The notes: generated by a model not told the origin, from the sequence alone. Shown: positions 1-9,556, numbered from the stretch's first letter. The stretch: DNA of 64,000 bases from Burkholderia contaminans (GCF_029633825.1 NZ_CP090642.1:682001-746000), one strand, 5' to 3'. Translations and numbers: made by a program.

Positions 1-250
1 GAACGGAATTCCGTTCGATACGGAAAACCCGACCGTCACGTCCGGGATCCGGCTCGGCACGCCCGCCGGCACGACGCGCGGCTTCGGACCCGCGCAGTTC
101 GAGCAGATCGGCGACATGATCCTCGCGGTCCTGGCGGCGCTCGCGCGCAATCCGGACGGGGACGAGGGCGTCGAGCGTGCGGTCCGCACTCGCGTGCGCG
201 ATCTGTGCGCCCAGTTTCCGATCTACGCCCACGCGGAGGCGTTTGCCTGA
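1..250 (+). CDS. glyA: Serine hydroxymethyltransferase, C-terminal fragment (cut by window edge)
   Basis: The reading frame is open from base 2 and ends at TGA 248-250, giving about 82 C-terminal residues. It contains the segment [14 protein letters not shown] followed by an F-x-Q-I-G-D-M-I stretch, which is the conserved C-terminal domain of GlyA, the PLP enzyme that converts serine and tetrahydrofolate to glycine and methylene-tetrahydrofolate. The family usually has A-V-T-T or A-L-T-T where this protein has A-G-T-T. The catalytic lysine and PLP site lie outside the window. It is 161 bp upstream of a DapA-family gene on the same strand, so it may be the first visible gene of the following catabolic cassette and be an extra, pathway-specific GlyA copy; that role is inferred from position only. 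Confidence 0.85.
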   Translation, partial: NGIPFDTENPTVTSGIRLGTPAGTTRGFGPAQFEQIGDMILAVLAALARNPDGDEGVERAVRTRVRDLCAQFPIYAHAEAFA

Positions 251-411
251 TCGCCGGAACCGGATCGGGCGGACGCATGGTTCGAACCGCATGACGAATC
301 GATCGGCGTGGCTGCGCGGAACACGCGCGGCGCGCGCCGACGTCTTGTCCCGTGCCCGTCCCTGCGTGATGGCGGGAACCGGGCACCCACTCACCTGAAT
401 GAGGAATTGAA

Positions 412-1299
412 ATGAGCTTCGAGGGCGTACACACACCGCTGGTCACCCCGGTCGACGCGGACGGCGAAATCGATCACGCACTGCTGGGCCGGCATGCGGC
501 CGATCTCGCCGGCCGCGTGTCCGGCCTCGGCATCGGCGGCACGACGGGCGAATACTACGCGTTGAGCTTCGACGAGCGCGTGCGCACGTTCGACACGGTC
601 GCGGCTGCCGCCGGCGGCAAGACGTTCCTGACCGCGGGCATCAACGCGACGACGACGAAGGAAGTGCTGCGCCTCGGCCGCGAAGCGAAACGTGCGGGGC
701 TGGATGCGCTGCTGGTGGCGGCGCCGTACTACGCGCAGCCGACGCAGCAGGAACTGCTCGCGCACCTGCTCACGATCGACGACGCGCTCGACATGCCGAT
801 CATGCTGTACAACTTTCCGGCCCGCACCGGCACCGAAATCGGCGACGGGATTCTCGAGACGCTGCTCGAGCGCAAGAATTTCGTCGCGATGAAGGAAAGC
901 ACCGGCGACATCGCGCATCTGCATCACCTGTCCACACATTTCAGCGGCCGGCTCGTGCTGAGCTGCGGCATGGATGACCAGGCGCTCGAGTTCTTCGCAT
1001 GGGGCGCGCGCAGCTGGGTCGGCGGCGCGTCGAACTTTCTGCCGGAAGCACACACCGACCTGTTCGACGCGTGCGTCACGCGCGGCGATTTCGCGGCCGG
1101 CCGCAAGCTGATGGCGCAATTGCTGCCGGTGCTCGAACTGCTCGAGCGCAGCGGCAAGTTCATCCAGTACGTGCGTTACGGATGCGAACTGGCCGGCTTG
1201 CCGGTCGGGGTCGCACGCGCCCCGCTCGGCGCGCTGTCGGGCGACGAGCGCGACGCGTTCGCGAAGCTCGTGAAGCCGCTGCTGCGCGACGGCCGGTAA
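412..1299 (+). CDS. DapA-family (dihydrodipicolinate synthase/N-acetylneuraminate lyase superfamily) aldolase or lyase
   Basis: A 295-residue class I aldolase of the TIM-barrel DapA family. Visible marks are the substrate carboxylate loop GGTTGE (residues 42-47), the tyrosine of MLYNFPARTG (Y133) and the Schiff-base lysine in FVAMKESTGD (K161). ATG 412 follows a GAGGAA ribosome site. The gene lies 6 bp before an FAD oxidase and is part of a four-gene same-strand set with glyA and an aldehyde dehydrogenase. That context argues against the lysine biosynthesis enzyme and for a catabolic lyase or dehydratase acting on a 2-oxo acid; the real substrate cannot be read from sequence. Confidence 0.85.
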   Translation: MSFEGVHTPLVTPVDADGEIDHALLGRHAADLAGRVSGLGIGGTTGEYYALSFDERVRTFDTVAAAAGGKTFLTAGINATTTKEVLRLGREAKRAGLDALLVAAPYYAQPTQQELLAHLLTIDDALDMPIMLYNFPARTGTEIGDGILETLLERKNFVAMKESTGDIAHLHHLSTHFSGRLVLSCGMDDQALEFFAWGARSWVGGASNFLPEAHTDLFDACVTRGDFAAGRKLMAQLLPVLELLERSGKFIQYVRYGCELAGLPVGVARAPLGALSGDERDAFAKLVKPLLRDGR

Positions 1300-1305
1300 T
1301 TCATC

Positions 1306-2637
1306 ATGCGTTCGAATCTGGAATTCGCGCGGTTTCCGGCGCCGGACGGAATGAACGGCTGGTGGGAGAGCCTGCCGCCCGCACCGGACGCGCGCACCGT
1401 CACGTCCGACTGCCGGTTCGACTGGGTCGTCGTCGGCGGCGGCATCACCGGGCTGTGCGCGGCTCGCCGGCTCGCGGAGCTCGCGCCCGGCGCGTCGATC
1501 GCGCTCGTGGAGGCTGACCGGATCGGCCGTACGACCGCCGGGCGCAATTCCGGATTCTTCGTCGACCTGCCGCACGACATCAGCAGCGAAAGCTACTCGC
1601 GCAGCATCGACGAGGACCGCGCCGACGTGCGGTTCCAGCGGCACGGCATCGACTATGTGCGCGACATCGTGCGGCGCTACGGCATCGATTGCGACTGGCG
1701 CGACGACGGCAAATTCCACGCATCGGTCAACAGGAAGGGCGCCGCCGCGCTCACGCATTTCGCGGACGGCCTGTCGCGCATCGGCGAAGCGTTCGAGTGG
1801 CTCGATCAGCCGGCCATCCGGGCCGTGACCGGCACCGACTTCTACACGGGCGCGCTGTTCACGCCGGGCTGCAGCACGGTGCAGCCTGCCGCGCTGATGC
1901 GCGGCCTCGCGGCCACGCAGCCGGACAACGTGACGGTATTCGAGCTCAGCCCGGTCACGCGGATCGAGCCGCGCGGCGACACGCGCGCGCTGCACTTCGC
2001 CGGCGGCACGATCGTCGCGAAGCAGGTCATCGTGTGCACGAATGCGTACGCAGCGACCTTCGGCATCCATTCGAACGGATTGCTGCCGGTCTACACGTTC
2101 GCGTCGCTCACGCGGCAGATGAATGCCGACGAAGTCGCGAAGCTCGGCGGAATGCGGTCGTGGGCAGTGATTCCGGCCGATCCGATGGGCACGACGGTGC
2201 GGCGCCTGATCACCGATCGCATTTGCGTGCGCAACCATTTCGCGTTCAGGCCGGACGTGAGGGTATCGCCTGCCGATCTTGCGAAGGCGCGGCATCTGCA
2301 TCAGCGCTCGTTCGAGCGCCGCTTTCCGATGCTCGGTGGCGTCGAACTCGAATATACGTGGGGCGGGCCGCTGTGCCTGTCCGCGAACAACGGCGCGCTG
2401 TTCGGCAAGCGCGACGACGGTCTCTACGAGGCGATCGGCTGCAACGGTCTCGGGCTGAGCCGCGGATCGTCGTCCGGCAAGCTGATCGCCGAATACGCGC
2501 TTGGCGAATCGAACAGTCTCGTGCAGCAGTTGCTGAAGCAGCCGCATCCGCGGCCGCTGCCGGTTCGGCCGCTCGTCGACCTTGCCGTGTCGGCGACGAT
2601 CTGGGCGAAGGAATTCTCGGCCGGTGCCGAGCTTTGA
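1306..2637 (+). CDS. FAD-dependent amine/amino-acid oxidoreductase (DAO fold)
   Basis: A 443-residue protein with an N-terminal Rossmann dinucleotide motif VVVGGGITGLCAARR (about residues 43-57) and a C-terminal GCNGLGLSRGSSSGK segment that closes over FAD, as in the DAO family that includes glycine, sarcosine and gamma-glutamylputrescine oxidases (PuuB). Such enzymes oxidise a C-N bond to an imine, which hydrolyses to an aldehyde or oxo acid. The next gene is a PuuC-like aldehyde dehydrogenase, so an oxidase-dehydrogenase relay is likely. Lacking an N-terminal signal peptide, it should be cytoplasmic. Substrate unknown. Confidence 0.85.
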   Translation: MRSNLEFARFPAPDGMNGWWESLPPAPDARTVTSDCRFDWVVVGGGITGLCAARRLAELAPGASIALVEADRIGRTTAGRNSGFFVDLPHDISSESYSRSIDEDRADVRFQRHGIDYVRDIVRRYGIDCDWRDDGKFHASVNRKGAAALTHFADGLSRIGEAFEWLDQPAIRAVTGTDFYTGALFTPGCSTVQPAALMRGLAATQPDNVTVFELSPVTRIEPRGDTRALHFAGGTIVAKQVIVCTNAYAATFGIHSNGLLPVYTFASLTRQMNADEVAKLGGMRSWAVIPADPMGTTVRRLITDRICVRNHFAFRPDVRVSPADLAKARHLHQRSFERRFPMLGGVELEYTWGGPLCLSANNGALFGKRDDGLYEAIGCNGLGLSRGSSSGKLIAEYALGESNSLVQQLLKQPHPRPLPVRPLVDLAVSATIWAKEFSAGAEL

Positions 2638-2653
2638 TTATTGAGGAAACGAC

Positions 2654-4147
2654 ATGACGACCCATCAGGATTGGAAGCAGAAGGCGAATGCGTTGTCGCT
2701 CGACGGCCGCGCGTTCATCGCGGGCGAGCGCAGTGCGGCGGCGTCGGGCGAGACGTTCGCGACGCTCAACCCGGCGTCGGGCAAGGTACTCGCCGAAGTC
2801 GCGCGCTGCAACGAGCGCGACGTCGATCGCGCGGTCGCGGCTGCGCGCGATGCATTCGAGTCGGGCGTCTGGTCGAAGGCCGCGCCCGCGCATCGCAAGG
2901 CGGTGCTGCTGCGCGTCGCGCAACTGATCGACGAGCATGCGGAGGAACTCGCGCTGCTCGAGGCAATGGAAGCCGGCAAGCCGATCGGCGAGTGCCTGGG
3001 GCTCGACATTCCCGAGTCGGCCGCGTGCATCCGCTGGCACGCGGAGGTGACGGACAAGCGCTACGACGCGTTGTCGCCGTCCGGCAGCGGTGTCGTCAGC
3101 ATGATCACGCGCGAGCCGATCGGTGTCGTCGGCGCCGTGCTGCCATGGAATTTTCCGGCGCTGATGCTCGCGTGGAAAATCGGCCCCGCACTGTCGGTGG
3201 GCAACAGCGTTGTCGTGAAGCCGGCCGAGCAGACGTCGCTGTCGACGCTGCGCATCGCCGATCTCGCGCGGGAAGCCGGCGTGCCGCCGGGCGTGTTCAG
3301 CGTCGTCACCGGGTTCGGCGGCGAGGCAGGCGAGGCGATTGGCCGCCATCCGGACGTCGATCTCGTCGCGTTCACCGGCTCGACCGCAACCGGCAAGCGC
3401 TTCCTGCACTACTCGGCCGATACGAACCTGAAGCGCGTCGTGCTCGAATGCGGCGGCAAGAACCCGCAGGTGATCCTGCCGGACGTCGCGAATCTCGACG
3501 CGGTCGCCGAACAGGCGGTCGCGGCCGCGTTCTGGAACATGGGCGAGAACTGCAGCGCCGGCTCGCGGATCCTCGTGCCGTCGAGCCTCAAGGCGGAGCT
3601 GCTGGAGAAGGTTTTGGCGGTGCTCGACGGCTGGAAGACCGGCGACCCGCTCGACCCGGACGTGAAGCTCGGCGCGCTGATCGAGCAGAAGCACTACGAC
3701 AAGGTGCTCGGCCATATCGAGAAGGCGAAGGCGGAAGGCGCACACGTGGTGTGCGGCGGGCAGGCAATGCTCGCCGAAACCGGCGGCTGGTTCGTCGAGC
3801 CGACGATCTTCGACCAGGTGACGCCCGGGATGAGCATCGCGCGCGACGAGGTGTTCGGGCCGGTCGTCTGCTTCATCGAGTACGACGACGTCGACGACGC
3901 GGTGCGGATCGCGAACGATACGTGCTACGGGCTCGCTGCATCGCTCTGGACCGACAACGTGAACAGTGCGCACAAGGTCGCCGCGCGCATTCGCGCGGGG
4001 ACGGTCACGGTGAACTGCTTCGGCGAAGGTGACCTGTCGACGCCGTTCGGCGGATTCAGGCAGTCGGGGTTCGGCGGCCGCGACAAATCCGTGTACGCGC
4101 ACGATCAATATTGCGAACTGAAGACCACCTGGCTGAAGCTCGACTGA
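2654..4147 (+). CDS. NAD(P)-dependent aldehyde dehydrogenase, PuuC-like
   Basis: A 497-residue aldehyde dehydrogenase. The oxyanion asparagine is in VLPWNFP (N166), the general base glutamate in LECGGKNP (E265) and the catalytic cysteine in GENCSAGSR (C300). The C-x-A-G-S-R pattern after the nucleophile is typical of gamma-glutamyl-gamma-aminobutyraldehyde and related amino-aldehyde dehydrogenases. ATG 2654 follows a GAGGAAAC ribosome site 16 bp after the FAD oxidase. It probably oxidises the aldehyde released by that oxidase to the acid. Last clear structural gene of the cassette before a 531-bp gap. Confidence 0.9.
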   Translation: MTTHQDWKQKANALSLDGRAFIAGERSAAASGETFATLNPASGKVLAEVARCNERDVDRAVAAARDAFESGVWSKAAPAHRKAVLLRVAQLIDEHAEELALLEAMEAGKPIGECLGLDIPESAACIRWHAEVTDKRYDALSPSGSGVVSMITREPIGVVGAVLPWNFPALMLAWKIGPALSVGNSVVVKPAEQTSLSTLRIADLAREAGVPPGVFSVVTGFGGEAGEAIGRHPDVDLVAFTGSTATGKRFLHYSADTNLKRVVLECGGKNPQVILPDVANLDAVAEQAVAAAFWNMGENCSAGSRILVPSSLKAELLEKVLAVLDGWKTGDPLDPDVKLGALIEQKHYDKVLGHIEKAKAEGAHVVCGGQAMLAETGGWFVEPTIFDQVTPGMSIARDEVFGPVVCFIEYDDVDDAVRIANDTCYGLAASLWTDNVNSAHKVAARIRAGTVTVNCFGEGDLSTPFGGFRQSGFGGRDKSVYAHDQYCELKTTWLKLD

Positions 4148-4678
4148 GCGATGCGGAGCACGCGGCATCCCAGGCCCGCACGGCTCGCACGGCCCGCGAT
4201 GGCGCTTGGAGGAGCGGTTTCGGCGGCGCGCGCGCTGCCGCTGATCGACCACGATGTCGTGCTGCACCCTGTTGTGCGGGCATGGTCACCGGCCGATCGC
4301 CCGTGAGCGCCCCGCAGGTGGCGCGCGAAGGGAAGGGCGATCCGCATCTGGAGGCGCGACGCGACACCGCGACGGTACCGGCTGCGGTGTGCCGCGGATC
4401 GGCGAGGCATGGAGCGTAGGTGTCTGCCGGACGTGCGTGTTGCCGTCCCCGTCATCGCTTCCGATAATAGCGATACGGTGCACAATCGATCGAAAATGGC
4501 GTCATCGTGACGCCGTTTGCGCGGCCGCCTCGTTCTTGCGAACCGCCCAACCGATGCGCAAGCTGCGATATCAGCCAATTGAAAGGTTTGCGGCGAGACT
4601 GACCGAAGGCAGCCGGCGGGACTGCCGTCGACGCGTTCGTCGGCGCAGCGTCCGACCGCCGTTTTGAGAGTGGAAGCC
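4148..4678. other. Gene-free interval with one hairpin-forming repeat
   Basis: No convincing gene lies between the aldehyde dehydrogenase and the LysR gene; the open frames here have no family resemblance and poor starts. One clear element is a perfect inverted repeat, GGCGTCA (4499-4505), loop TCG, TGACGCC (4509-4515), preceded by AAAAT and followed by GTTTG. It could be a weak terminator or a regulator site for the downstream LysR gene. The stretch around 4460-4495 is locally AT-richer, as expected near a promoter, but no confident -35/-10 pair is seen. Confidence 0.4.
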
Positions 4679-5680
4679 ATGTTGAAGAAGCAATTGTTTG
4701 CCGACCGACTTCTCGCGCAGATGCCGTCGCTTCGCGCGCTGCGCTGCTTCGTGACGGCGGCGCGCTACGAAAGCTTCACTCAGGCCGCCGAGGTGCTGTG
4801 CGTGACGCAGGCCGCGATCAGCCGGCAGATCAAGGAGCTCGAGGATTCGCTCGACGTCGCGCTGTTCGAGCGCACGGGCAGGCATATCGCGCTGACGGAT
4901 GCCGGGCGGGTCCTGTACAACGCGTCGTACCTGTCGATCATGAACATCGCCGAGGCGGCGGAGGCCGTGCGCCGGACCGACAAGCACGCGCTGATGGTCT
5001 GCGCGTCGCACACGTTTTCCGCACTGTGGCTGTCGTCGCGACTGCCCGCGTTTCGCGAAAGGTTTCCGGATATCCAGCTGCACGTGATCGTCACCGAGCA
5101 TTTCATGGAGCTCGACGGCCTCATCGAGCCTGACGTGATCATCACGAAGAACCCGCCGCGCGCCCCGGAGTTCGAAGCCGAACCGCTGTTCCACGACATC
5201 GTGTATCCGGTGTGCAGTCCGTCGTTTCGCGAGCGGCATTTTCATGGCCGGTCGCTGAAGCCGCTGGACCTGCTGTCGTGCCCGACGCTGAACCTGTCGA
5301 TGCTCGGCCGTGCCCAGGTGTGCGAGCACGTCGACTGGCGCGTGTGGCGCAACTGGTTCCAGCAGAGCGACGGCACCGAGACGCTGGCCGGGAGCAAGTA
5401 TCTGGAAAGCAACGACTACCGGCTGCTCGTCGCGCAGGCCGAGGCCGGCGAGGGCACGCTGCTGGGCTGGCACCACCTCGTGCACCGGCAGATCGACGCG
5501 GGCGTGCTGGTGCGCCCGGTGCAGGATGTCCTCGTGTTTCGTGATCGCCATCATTACCTGATCACGCACAGGAATGCGCACTCGCGGCCGGAGTACCGAC
5601 TGTTCCGTCAGTGGCTGCGTGACGAGGTCGCCATCATGATGCGCGACTGGCTCGATGCCGGCGTCGAGATCGGTCGATGA
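4679..5680 (+). CDS. LysR-family transcriptional regulator, GcvA-like
   Basis: A 333-residue LysR regulator. The N-terminal winged helix-turn-helix reads MPSLRALRCFVTAARYESF, then QAAEVLCVTQAAISRQIKEL, the pattern typical of the GcvA subgroup. The remainder is the LysR substrate-binding fold. ATG 4679 is chosen over an in-frame TTG at 4664 because GAGAGTGGAAG sits just upstream of it. The gene is on the same strand as the cassette at 412-4147, not divergent, so the link to that cassette is by proximity only. It is convergent with the porin gene at 5724. Confidence 0.88.
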   Translation: MLKKQLFADRLLAQMPSLRALRCFVTAARYESFTQAAEVLCVTQAAISRQIKELEDSLDVALFERTGRHIALTDAGRVLYNASYLSIMNIAEAAEAVRRTDKHALMVCASHTFSALWLSSRLPAFRERFPDIQLHVIVTEHFMELDGLIEPDVIITKNPPRAPEFEAEPLFHDIVYPVCSPSFRERHFHGRSLKPLDLLSCPTLNLSMLGRAQVCEHVDWRVWRNWFQQSDGTETLAGSKYLESNDYRLLVAQAEAGEGTLLGWHHLVHRQIDAGVLVRPVQDVLVFRDRHHYLITHRNAHSRPEYRLFRQWLRDEVAIMMRDWLDAGVEIGR

Positions 5681-5723
5681 CACGCTGCCCCGGCCAGCCT
5701 CGATCGGCATCCGGCCCGCTCTG

Positions 5724-6461
5724 CTAGAACGTATAGGCGACGTTCAGGAACACGCTCAGCGGATTGAGCCGGAGCGTCGAGGTGGACACCACCGGCGTGC
5801 CGGTCGCGGTTTGTCCGTACAGCGTGAGGTGGGTCTTCACCGGCATGTAGTTGACCGAGGTGCCGACCGACCAGTGCTTCGTCAGCGCATAATTCGCGCC
5901 GATCTCGAACACGGGGTTCCACGATGCGCTGAGGGTCGCACGCGCCGAGCCGCCGGGGCCGAAGCTGTCGGTAATGAACTGGCTGTTGGTCGCGCGAACC
6001 TGCGTGAACCACGTATAGTTCACGCCGATGCCGAGGTACGGACGGAATTTCGATGCGGCTGCAAAGAGGTGGTAGCGAAGCTCGATCGCGGGCGGCATCG
6101 GCCGTGTCGTGCCGAGCGTGCCGTACTTCTGCAGGGTGCCGTCGCCGATCAGGTTCACTTTCAGCGGCATGCCCAGAAGTATCGCGACACCCAGATTGTC
6201 CGTGACGTAATACTCGGTCGTGATGCCCATCGTGTCGGTCGAACTCGCATGTGCGCCGGTACCGGTCATCTGCTGATTCACCGTTACGCCGCCGACACTT
6301 TGCACGGTCAGCGGCGTCGCGTCCCCCTGCGGCGCAATGTGCAGCCATCCCACCGACGTCGTGATGCTGCCGGCCGTCTGCGCATTCGCATGGCCCGCAA
6401 GCGAAGCCATGCAGATACAAGCCGCGATATTTGCGGCGCTCGTCGTCCTGTTGAAATTCAT
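5724..6461 (-). CDS. ompW: OmpW-family outer-membrane beta-barrel protein
   Basis: A 245-residue protein with a signal peptide of about 28 residues ending in AGHANAQ. It shows OmpW marks: alternating hydrophobic strands, GITTEYYVTDNLGVAILLG, PPAIELRYHL and KFRPYLGIGVNYT. It ends in phenylalanine (NVAYTF), the outer-membrane insertion signal. OmpW forms a narrow 8-stranded barrel for small hydrophobic molecules. The start follows a GGAGGAGACACGAG ribosome site. It lies between two catabolic regions, with a 154-bp gap to the aromatic operon, so a role in uptake of hydrophobic substrates is plausible but not shown. Confidence 0.9.
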   Translation of the reverse strand: MNFNRTTSAANIAACICMASLAGHANAQTAGSITTSVGWLHIAPQGDATPLTVQSVGGVTVNQQMTGTGAHASSTDTMGITTEYYVTDNLGVAILLGMPLKVNLIGDGTLQKYGTLGTTRPMPPAIELRYHLFAAASKFRPYLGIGVNYTWFTQVRATNSQFITDSFGPGGSARATLSASWNPVFEIGANYALTKHWSVGTSVNYMPVKTHLTLYGQTATGTPVVSTSTLRLNPLSVFLNVAYTF

Positions 6462-6481
6462 CTCGTGTCTCCTCCGTCTCG

Positions 6482-6496
6482 ATTCGTTTTACGAAT
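6482..6496. promoter_or_regulatory. Short inverted repeat upstream of ompW
   Basis: ATTCGT (6482-6487), three bases, ACGAAT (6491-6496): a perfect 6-bp inverted repeat 21-35 bp upstream of the ompW start, in a locally AT-rich stretch. It could be an operator or part of the leader. No confident promoter hexamers were identified. Confidence 0.3.
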
Positions 6497-6615
6497 GGCG
6501 ATTCAATTTTCAAAACTCGTATGGATTACTGATCAAACGGCGCGTACTGCCTTGAAGCGCGATAGTCATCCGGGCGACCGGGAATCCCTCGTCGCCCGGA
6601 ATCTGTCGTTGTCGG

Positions 6616-8568
6616 TCAGGCCGGCCGCATCGGATGCGCGGCGATCGAGATCGAGAATGCAAACGGGAAACGCCCGAGCACCGAACGCGCGGCGGCCTCG
6701 AGCGCCGGGTCGCTCAGTGCGACCGCGACCGACATCCTGCCCGCGTCGTCGGTGTTGACGTCGAGCGACGTGCAGGGCGCGCCTGCCTGAGCCAACGCGG
6801 CCTGCAACGCATCACGTGTCTCGCGGCGCTTGAGCTCGGGCTTGAAGATCTTGCCGACGCCTGTGAGCGGGATGGCGGCCACGATCCGCACGTGCTTGGG
6901 CACCGCAGCCCGTTCCGCGATTTCCTGTTGCATGAACGCTGCCAGATCGTCCTCGGTAGCGTGCATGCCAGGCTTGAGCTGGACGTACGCGACGGGCAGC
7001 TCGCCGGCATGTGCATCGGGACGCCCGACGGCCGCGGCAACCTGCACGGCCGGATGCCGATGGAGCGGTTCCTCGATCGACGCGGGATCGATGTTGTGGC
7101 CGCCGCGAATGATCAGTTCCTTCTTGCGGCCGGTCAGCCAGAAGTACCCGTCGGCGTCGCAGCGGCCGAGGTCGCCGGTGTTCAGCCAGCGCCGGCCGTC
7201 GCCGAGATCGGGCCACAGCCCGTTGTTCTGGTCGGCACGCAGGTAGCCGCTGAACACGTTCGGCCCCGCGATGACGAGCAGCCCCGCCTCGTTTGCCGCG
7301 CAGTCGCGCACGTACCGTCCCGCTTCGTCCACGACGATCGTTTTCATCGCCTGGAACGGGAGGCGCAGCCCGATCGAGCCCAGCCGGCGCTCGCCGGTCG
7401 GCGGATTGACGCTGCTCACGCACGTTCCTTCGGTCAGGCCGTAGCCTTCGAGGATCCGGATCCCGGTTTTTTCCTGGAACGCCTTGAACACGCCGACGGG
7501 CATCGGCGCCGCGCCGCACAGGCCGTATTCGAGCGAATCGATCGCATGACCGTCGACGGGAACGTCGAGCAGCGACGCATAGAGCGTCGGGACGCCACTG
7601 AAGAAATTGATGCGATGGTGTTCGACGATTTCCCAGAAACGTTTGACGACGCCGTCCCCCCGGTAGCCCTGCGGCGTCCCGAGCACGACATGGGCGCCGC
7701 GCGAGAACGGCAGCAGGCCGGTCACCATCGCGGCATTGACGTGAAAGAGCGGCAAGCCGCAGAACGTCGTCTTGCCGGGGCCGATGCTGTCGCCGAGGAA
7801 CCGGCTCGCGCTCCATGCGTTCGCGACTTCGTTGCCGTGGCTGCGCATCGCGATTTTGGGCAGGCCCGTGGTACCGCCGGTACAGAAGAACGACGACATG
7901 TCGTCGGGGCGGGCGCGGCGCGGATGATCGAGCGCGTCGCCGGATTCCCGCGCAATCGCCGTACCGAAGTCGTGGATCTCGATGTGGGCGGGCACCGCGG
8001 CGCGCAAGCCGCCATCGTCGCGCTCGCCCGTTCGCGGGGCGGGCGGCACCGTGCGGCCGCGCAGACGGTCCGCCGGATCGACCAGCACGAGGTGCCGCAG
8101 CGACTCGACCCGATCGACGATCGTGGCCACTTTCTGCCAGAGATCGATGCCGGGGAACGGCGCGAGCGTGACGAGCACGCTCGCGCCGGCCGCCTCGAGC
8201 AGCTTTGCGATCGCTTCGCCTTCCAGCAGCGGATTGATCGCGCAGACGATGCCGGCCGCCTGACCGCCCCAGATCACGAAATGCGTTTCCGGAAGATTGG
8301 GCAGCACATAGGCGATCACCGAGTTCGCGCGCACGCCGATGCGGGTGAACATGTTCGCCGTCCGCGTGATGTCGCGCACCAGCTCGCGATAGGTCCAGCG
8401 CTCGGCGTCGCGGTGGGCGTCGGCGGTCGGAAAGAAGGACAGCGCGGGAGCGGACGGATCGATCGCCGCACCGGCGCAAATCATCTCGTACGTGCTGGCA
8501 GGCAGCGCCGGCGGAAGGCCCTGCGCTTCGATCGCCAGCACGTCGTCTTGGGTCGCGATGCCGTTCAT
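6616..8568 (-). CDS. AMP-forming acyl-CoA synthetase
   Basis: A 650-residue member of the ANL adenylating superfamily. The phosphate loop is CTGGTTGLPK (residues 229-238). Later motifs are YGLTEGT, NTGDLGRCDADGYFWLTGRK with the hinge, and GVGKIFKP carrying the C-terminal catalytic lysine. It should activate a carboxylic acid with ATP and CoA. Residues about 580-650 extend past the usual end of the fold. The start overlaps the stop of the FAH-family gene by four bases (8565-8568), so it is the last gene of the aromatic operon. It probably activates either the incoming aromatic acid or an acid released by ring cleavage. Confidence 0.9.
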   Translation of the reverse strand: MNGIATQDDVLAIEAQGLPPALPASTYEMICAGAAIDPSAPALSFFPTADAHRDAERWTYRELVRDITRTANMFTRIGVRANSVIAYVLPNLPETHFVIWGGQAAGIVCAINPLLEGEAIAKLLEAAGASVLVTLAPFPGIDLWQKVATIVDRVESLRHLVLVDPADRLRGRTVPPAPRTGERDDGGLRAAVPAHIEIHDFGTAIARESGDALDHPRRARPDDMSSFFCTGGTTGLPKIAMRSHGNEVANAWSASRFLGDSIGPGKTTFCGLPLFHVNAAMVTGLLPFSRGAHVVLGTPQGYRGDGVVKRFWEIVEHHRINFFSGVPTLYASLLDVPVDGHAIDSLEYGLCGAAPMPVGVFKAFQEKTGIRILEGYGLTEGTCVSSVNPPTGERRLGSIGLRLPFQAMKTIVVDEAGRYVRDCAANEAGLLVIAGPNVFSGYLRADQNNGLWPDLGDGRRWLNTGDLGRCDADGYFWLTGRKKELIIRGGHNIDPASIEEPLHRHPAVQVAAAVGRPDAHAGELPVAYVQLKPGMHATEDDLAAFMQQEIAERAAVPKHVRIVAAIPLTGVGKIFKPELKRRETRDALQAALAQAGAPCTSLDVNTDDAGRMSVAVALSDPALEAAARSVLGRFPFAFSISIAAHPMRPA

Positions 8569-9521
8569 GCCGCTTCGTCCATGATTTCGTTGCGTTGCAC
8601 GCCCAGGTCGATCGTGCCGTCACGGCTCGCGATCCGGGCTTCGACGATGTCGCCGGCCTTCAGGTACTGCGTGCGTCCCGCCTGCACCTTCATGAACATC
8701 TTCCACTTGACCGATTCGGGAAAGAGCGCGACGGCCCGCTGCTTGAGCGGCGACGGAATGCTGAGGGCGCACCCGGCCGGCGTACCGGTCGCGAGCAGGT
8801 CGCCGGCGTGAAGGTCGTGCACGCCCGACAATTCCGTCAACGTCTCGGCCGGGCCATAGACGAGGTTCGACGTCGAATCCTGCTGACGCACCGTGCCGTT
8901 GACCGTCAATGTCAGGTCGAGCGCCTTCAGCTTCGGGAAGTCGCGCTGCTCGAGCAGGCACAGGTAAGGGCCGACCGGGCCGAACGTCCGGAAGCTCTTG
9001 CCCTTGTAGAACTGCATCTGCGGGATCTGGACGTCGCGCGCCGAGTAGTCGTTGACGATCACGATGGCGGCGACGTAGTCGTGCAGGTTCGCGTCCGTGA
9101 TCCGCTGGCGGCTCGTGATGTCGCGCTTGAGGATCAGGCCGAGCTCGATCTCGTAGTCGAGAAACCGCACGTGCCGCGGCTTCACGACCGGCGAATTCGC
9201 GGCGACGATGCAACTCGTCGCCTTCGTGAAGATCATGTTGAACTTCTTCGCATCCGGATCCATGCCGGATTCGATCATGTGCTGGCGATAATTCGCGCCC
9301 TGGCAGACGAACTGCTGGTTGGCGGTGACGGGGGGCAGCCATTCCACGTCGGCCTCAGGAATCGTCGGCCCGTCGAGCGTGACGAGCCGCTCGACCGGGT
9401 TCGCCGCCAGAAAGCGCGCGGTCGTATCGAAGTCGCCGGGAATCGGCGTGACGGCGCCATCGGCGACGACGCCCCACTGGGCGCGGCCGTTGTGCCGGAA
9501 GTGCAGGACTAGCAGTGACAT
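8565..9521 (-). CDS. Fumarylacetoacetate hydrolase (FAH)-family protein
   Basis: A 318-residue FAH-fold protein. Metal ligands are visible as the E-x-E pair in LDYEIELGLIL (E124, E126) and the aspartate in VNDYSARDVQ (D158), with a C-terminal GDLLATGTPAG segment. Family members hydrolyse C-C bonds, hydrate 2-oxopentenoates or decarboxylate/isomerise ring-cleavage products. It lies 35 bp after an extradiol dioxygenase gene and overlaps the acyl-CoA synthetase start by four bases, so it is expected to act on the meta-cleavage product. Confidence 0.9.
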   Translation of the reverse strand: MSLLVLHFRHNGRAQWGVVADGAVTPIPGDFDTTARFLAANPVERLVTLDGPTIPEADVEWLPPVTANQQFVCQGANYRQHMIESGMDPDAKKFNMIFTKATSCIVAANSPVVKPRHVRFLDYEIELGLILKRDITSRQRITDANLHDYVAAIVIVNDYSARDVQIPQMQFYKGKSFRTFGPVGPYLCLLEQRDFPKLKALDLTLTVNGTVRQQDSTSNLVYGPAETLTELSGVHDLHAGDLLATGTPAGCALSIPSPLKQRAVALFPESVKWKMFMKVQAGRTQYLKAGDIVEARIASRDGTIDLGVQRNEIMDEAA

Positions 9522-9556
9522 GTGTGGGTCTCTCGTGAGTCGAACAGGCGTCGGAG

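Noticed and set aside
4254..4667. Plus-strand open frame of 137 codons in the gap before the LysR gene.
   Set aside because: Cysteine/arginine-rich, no domain, no good ribosome site; looks like chance.
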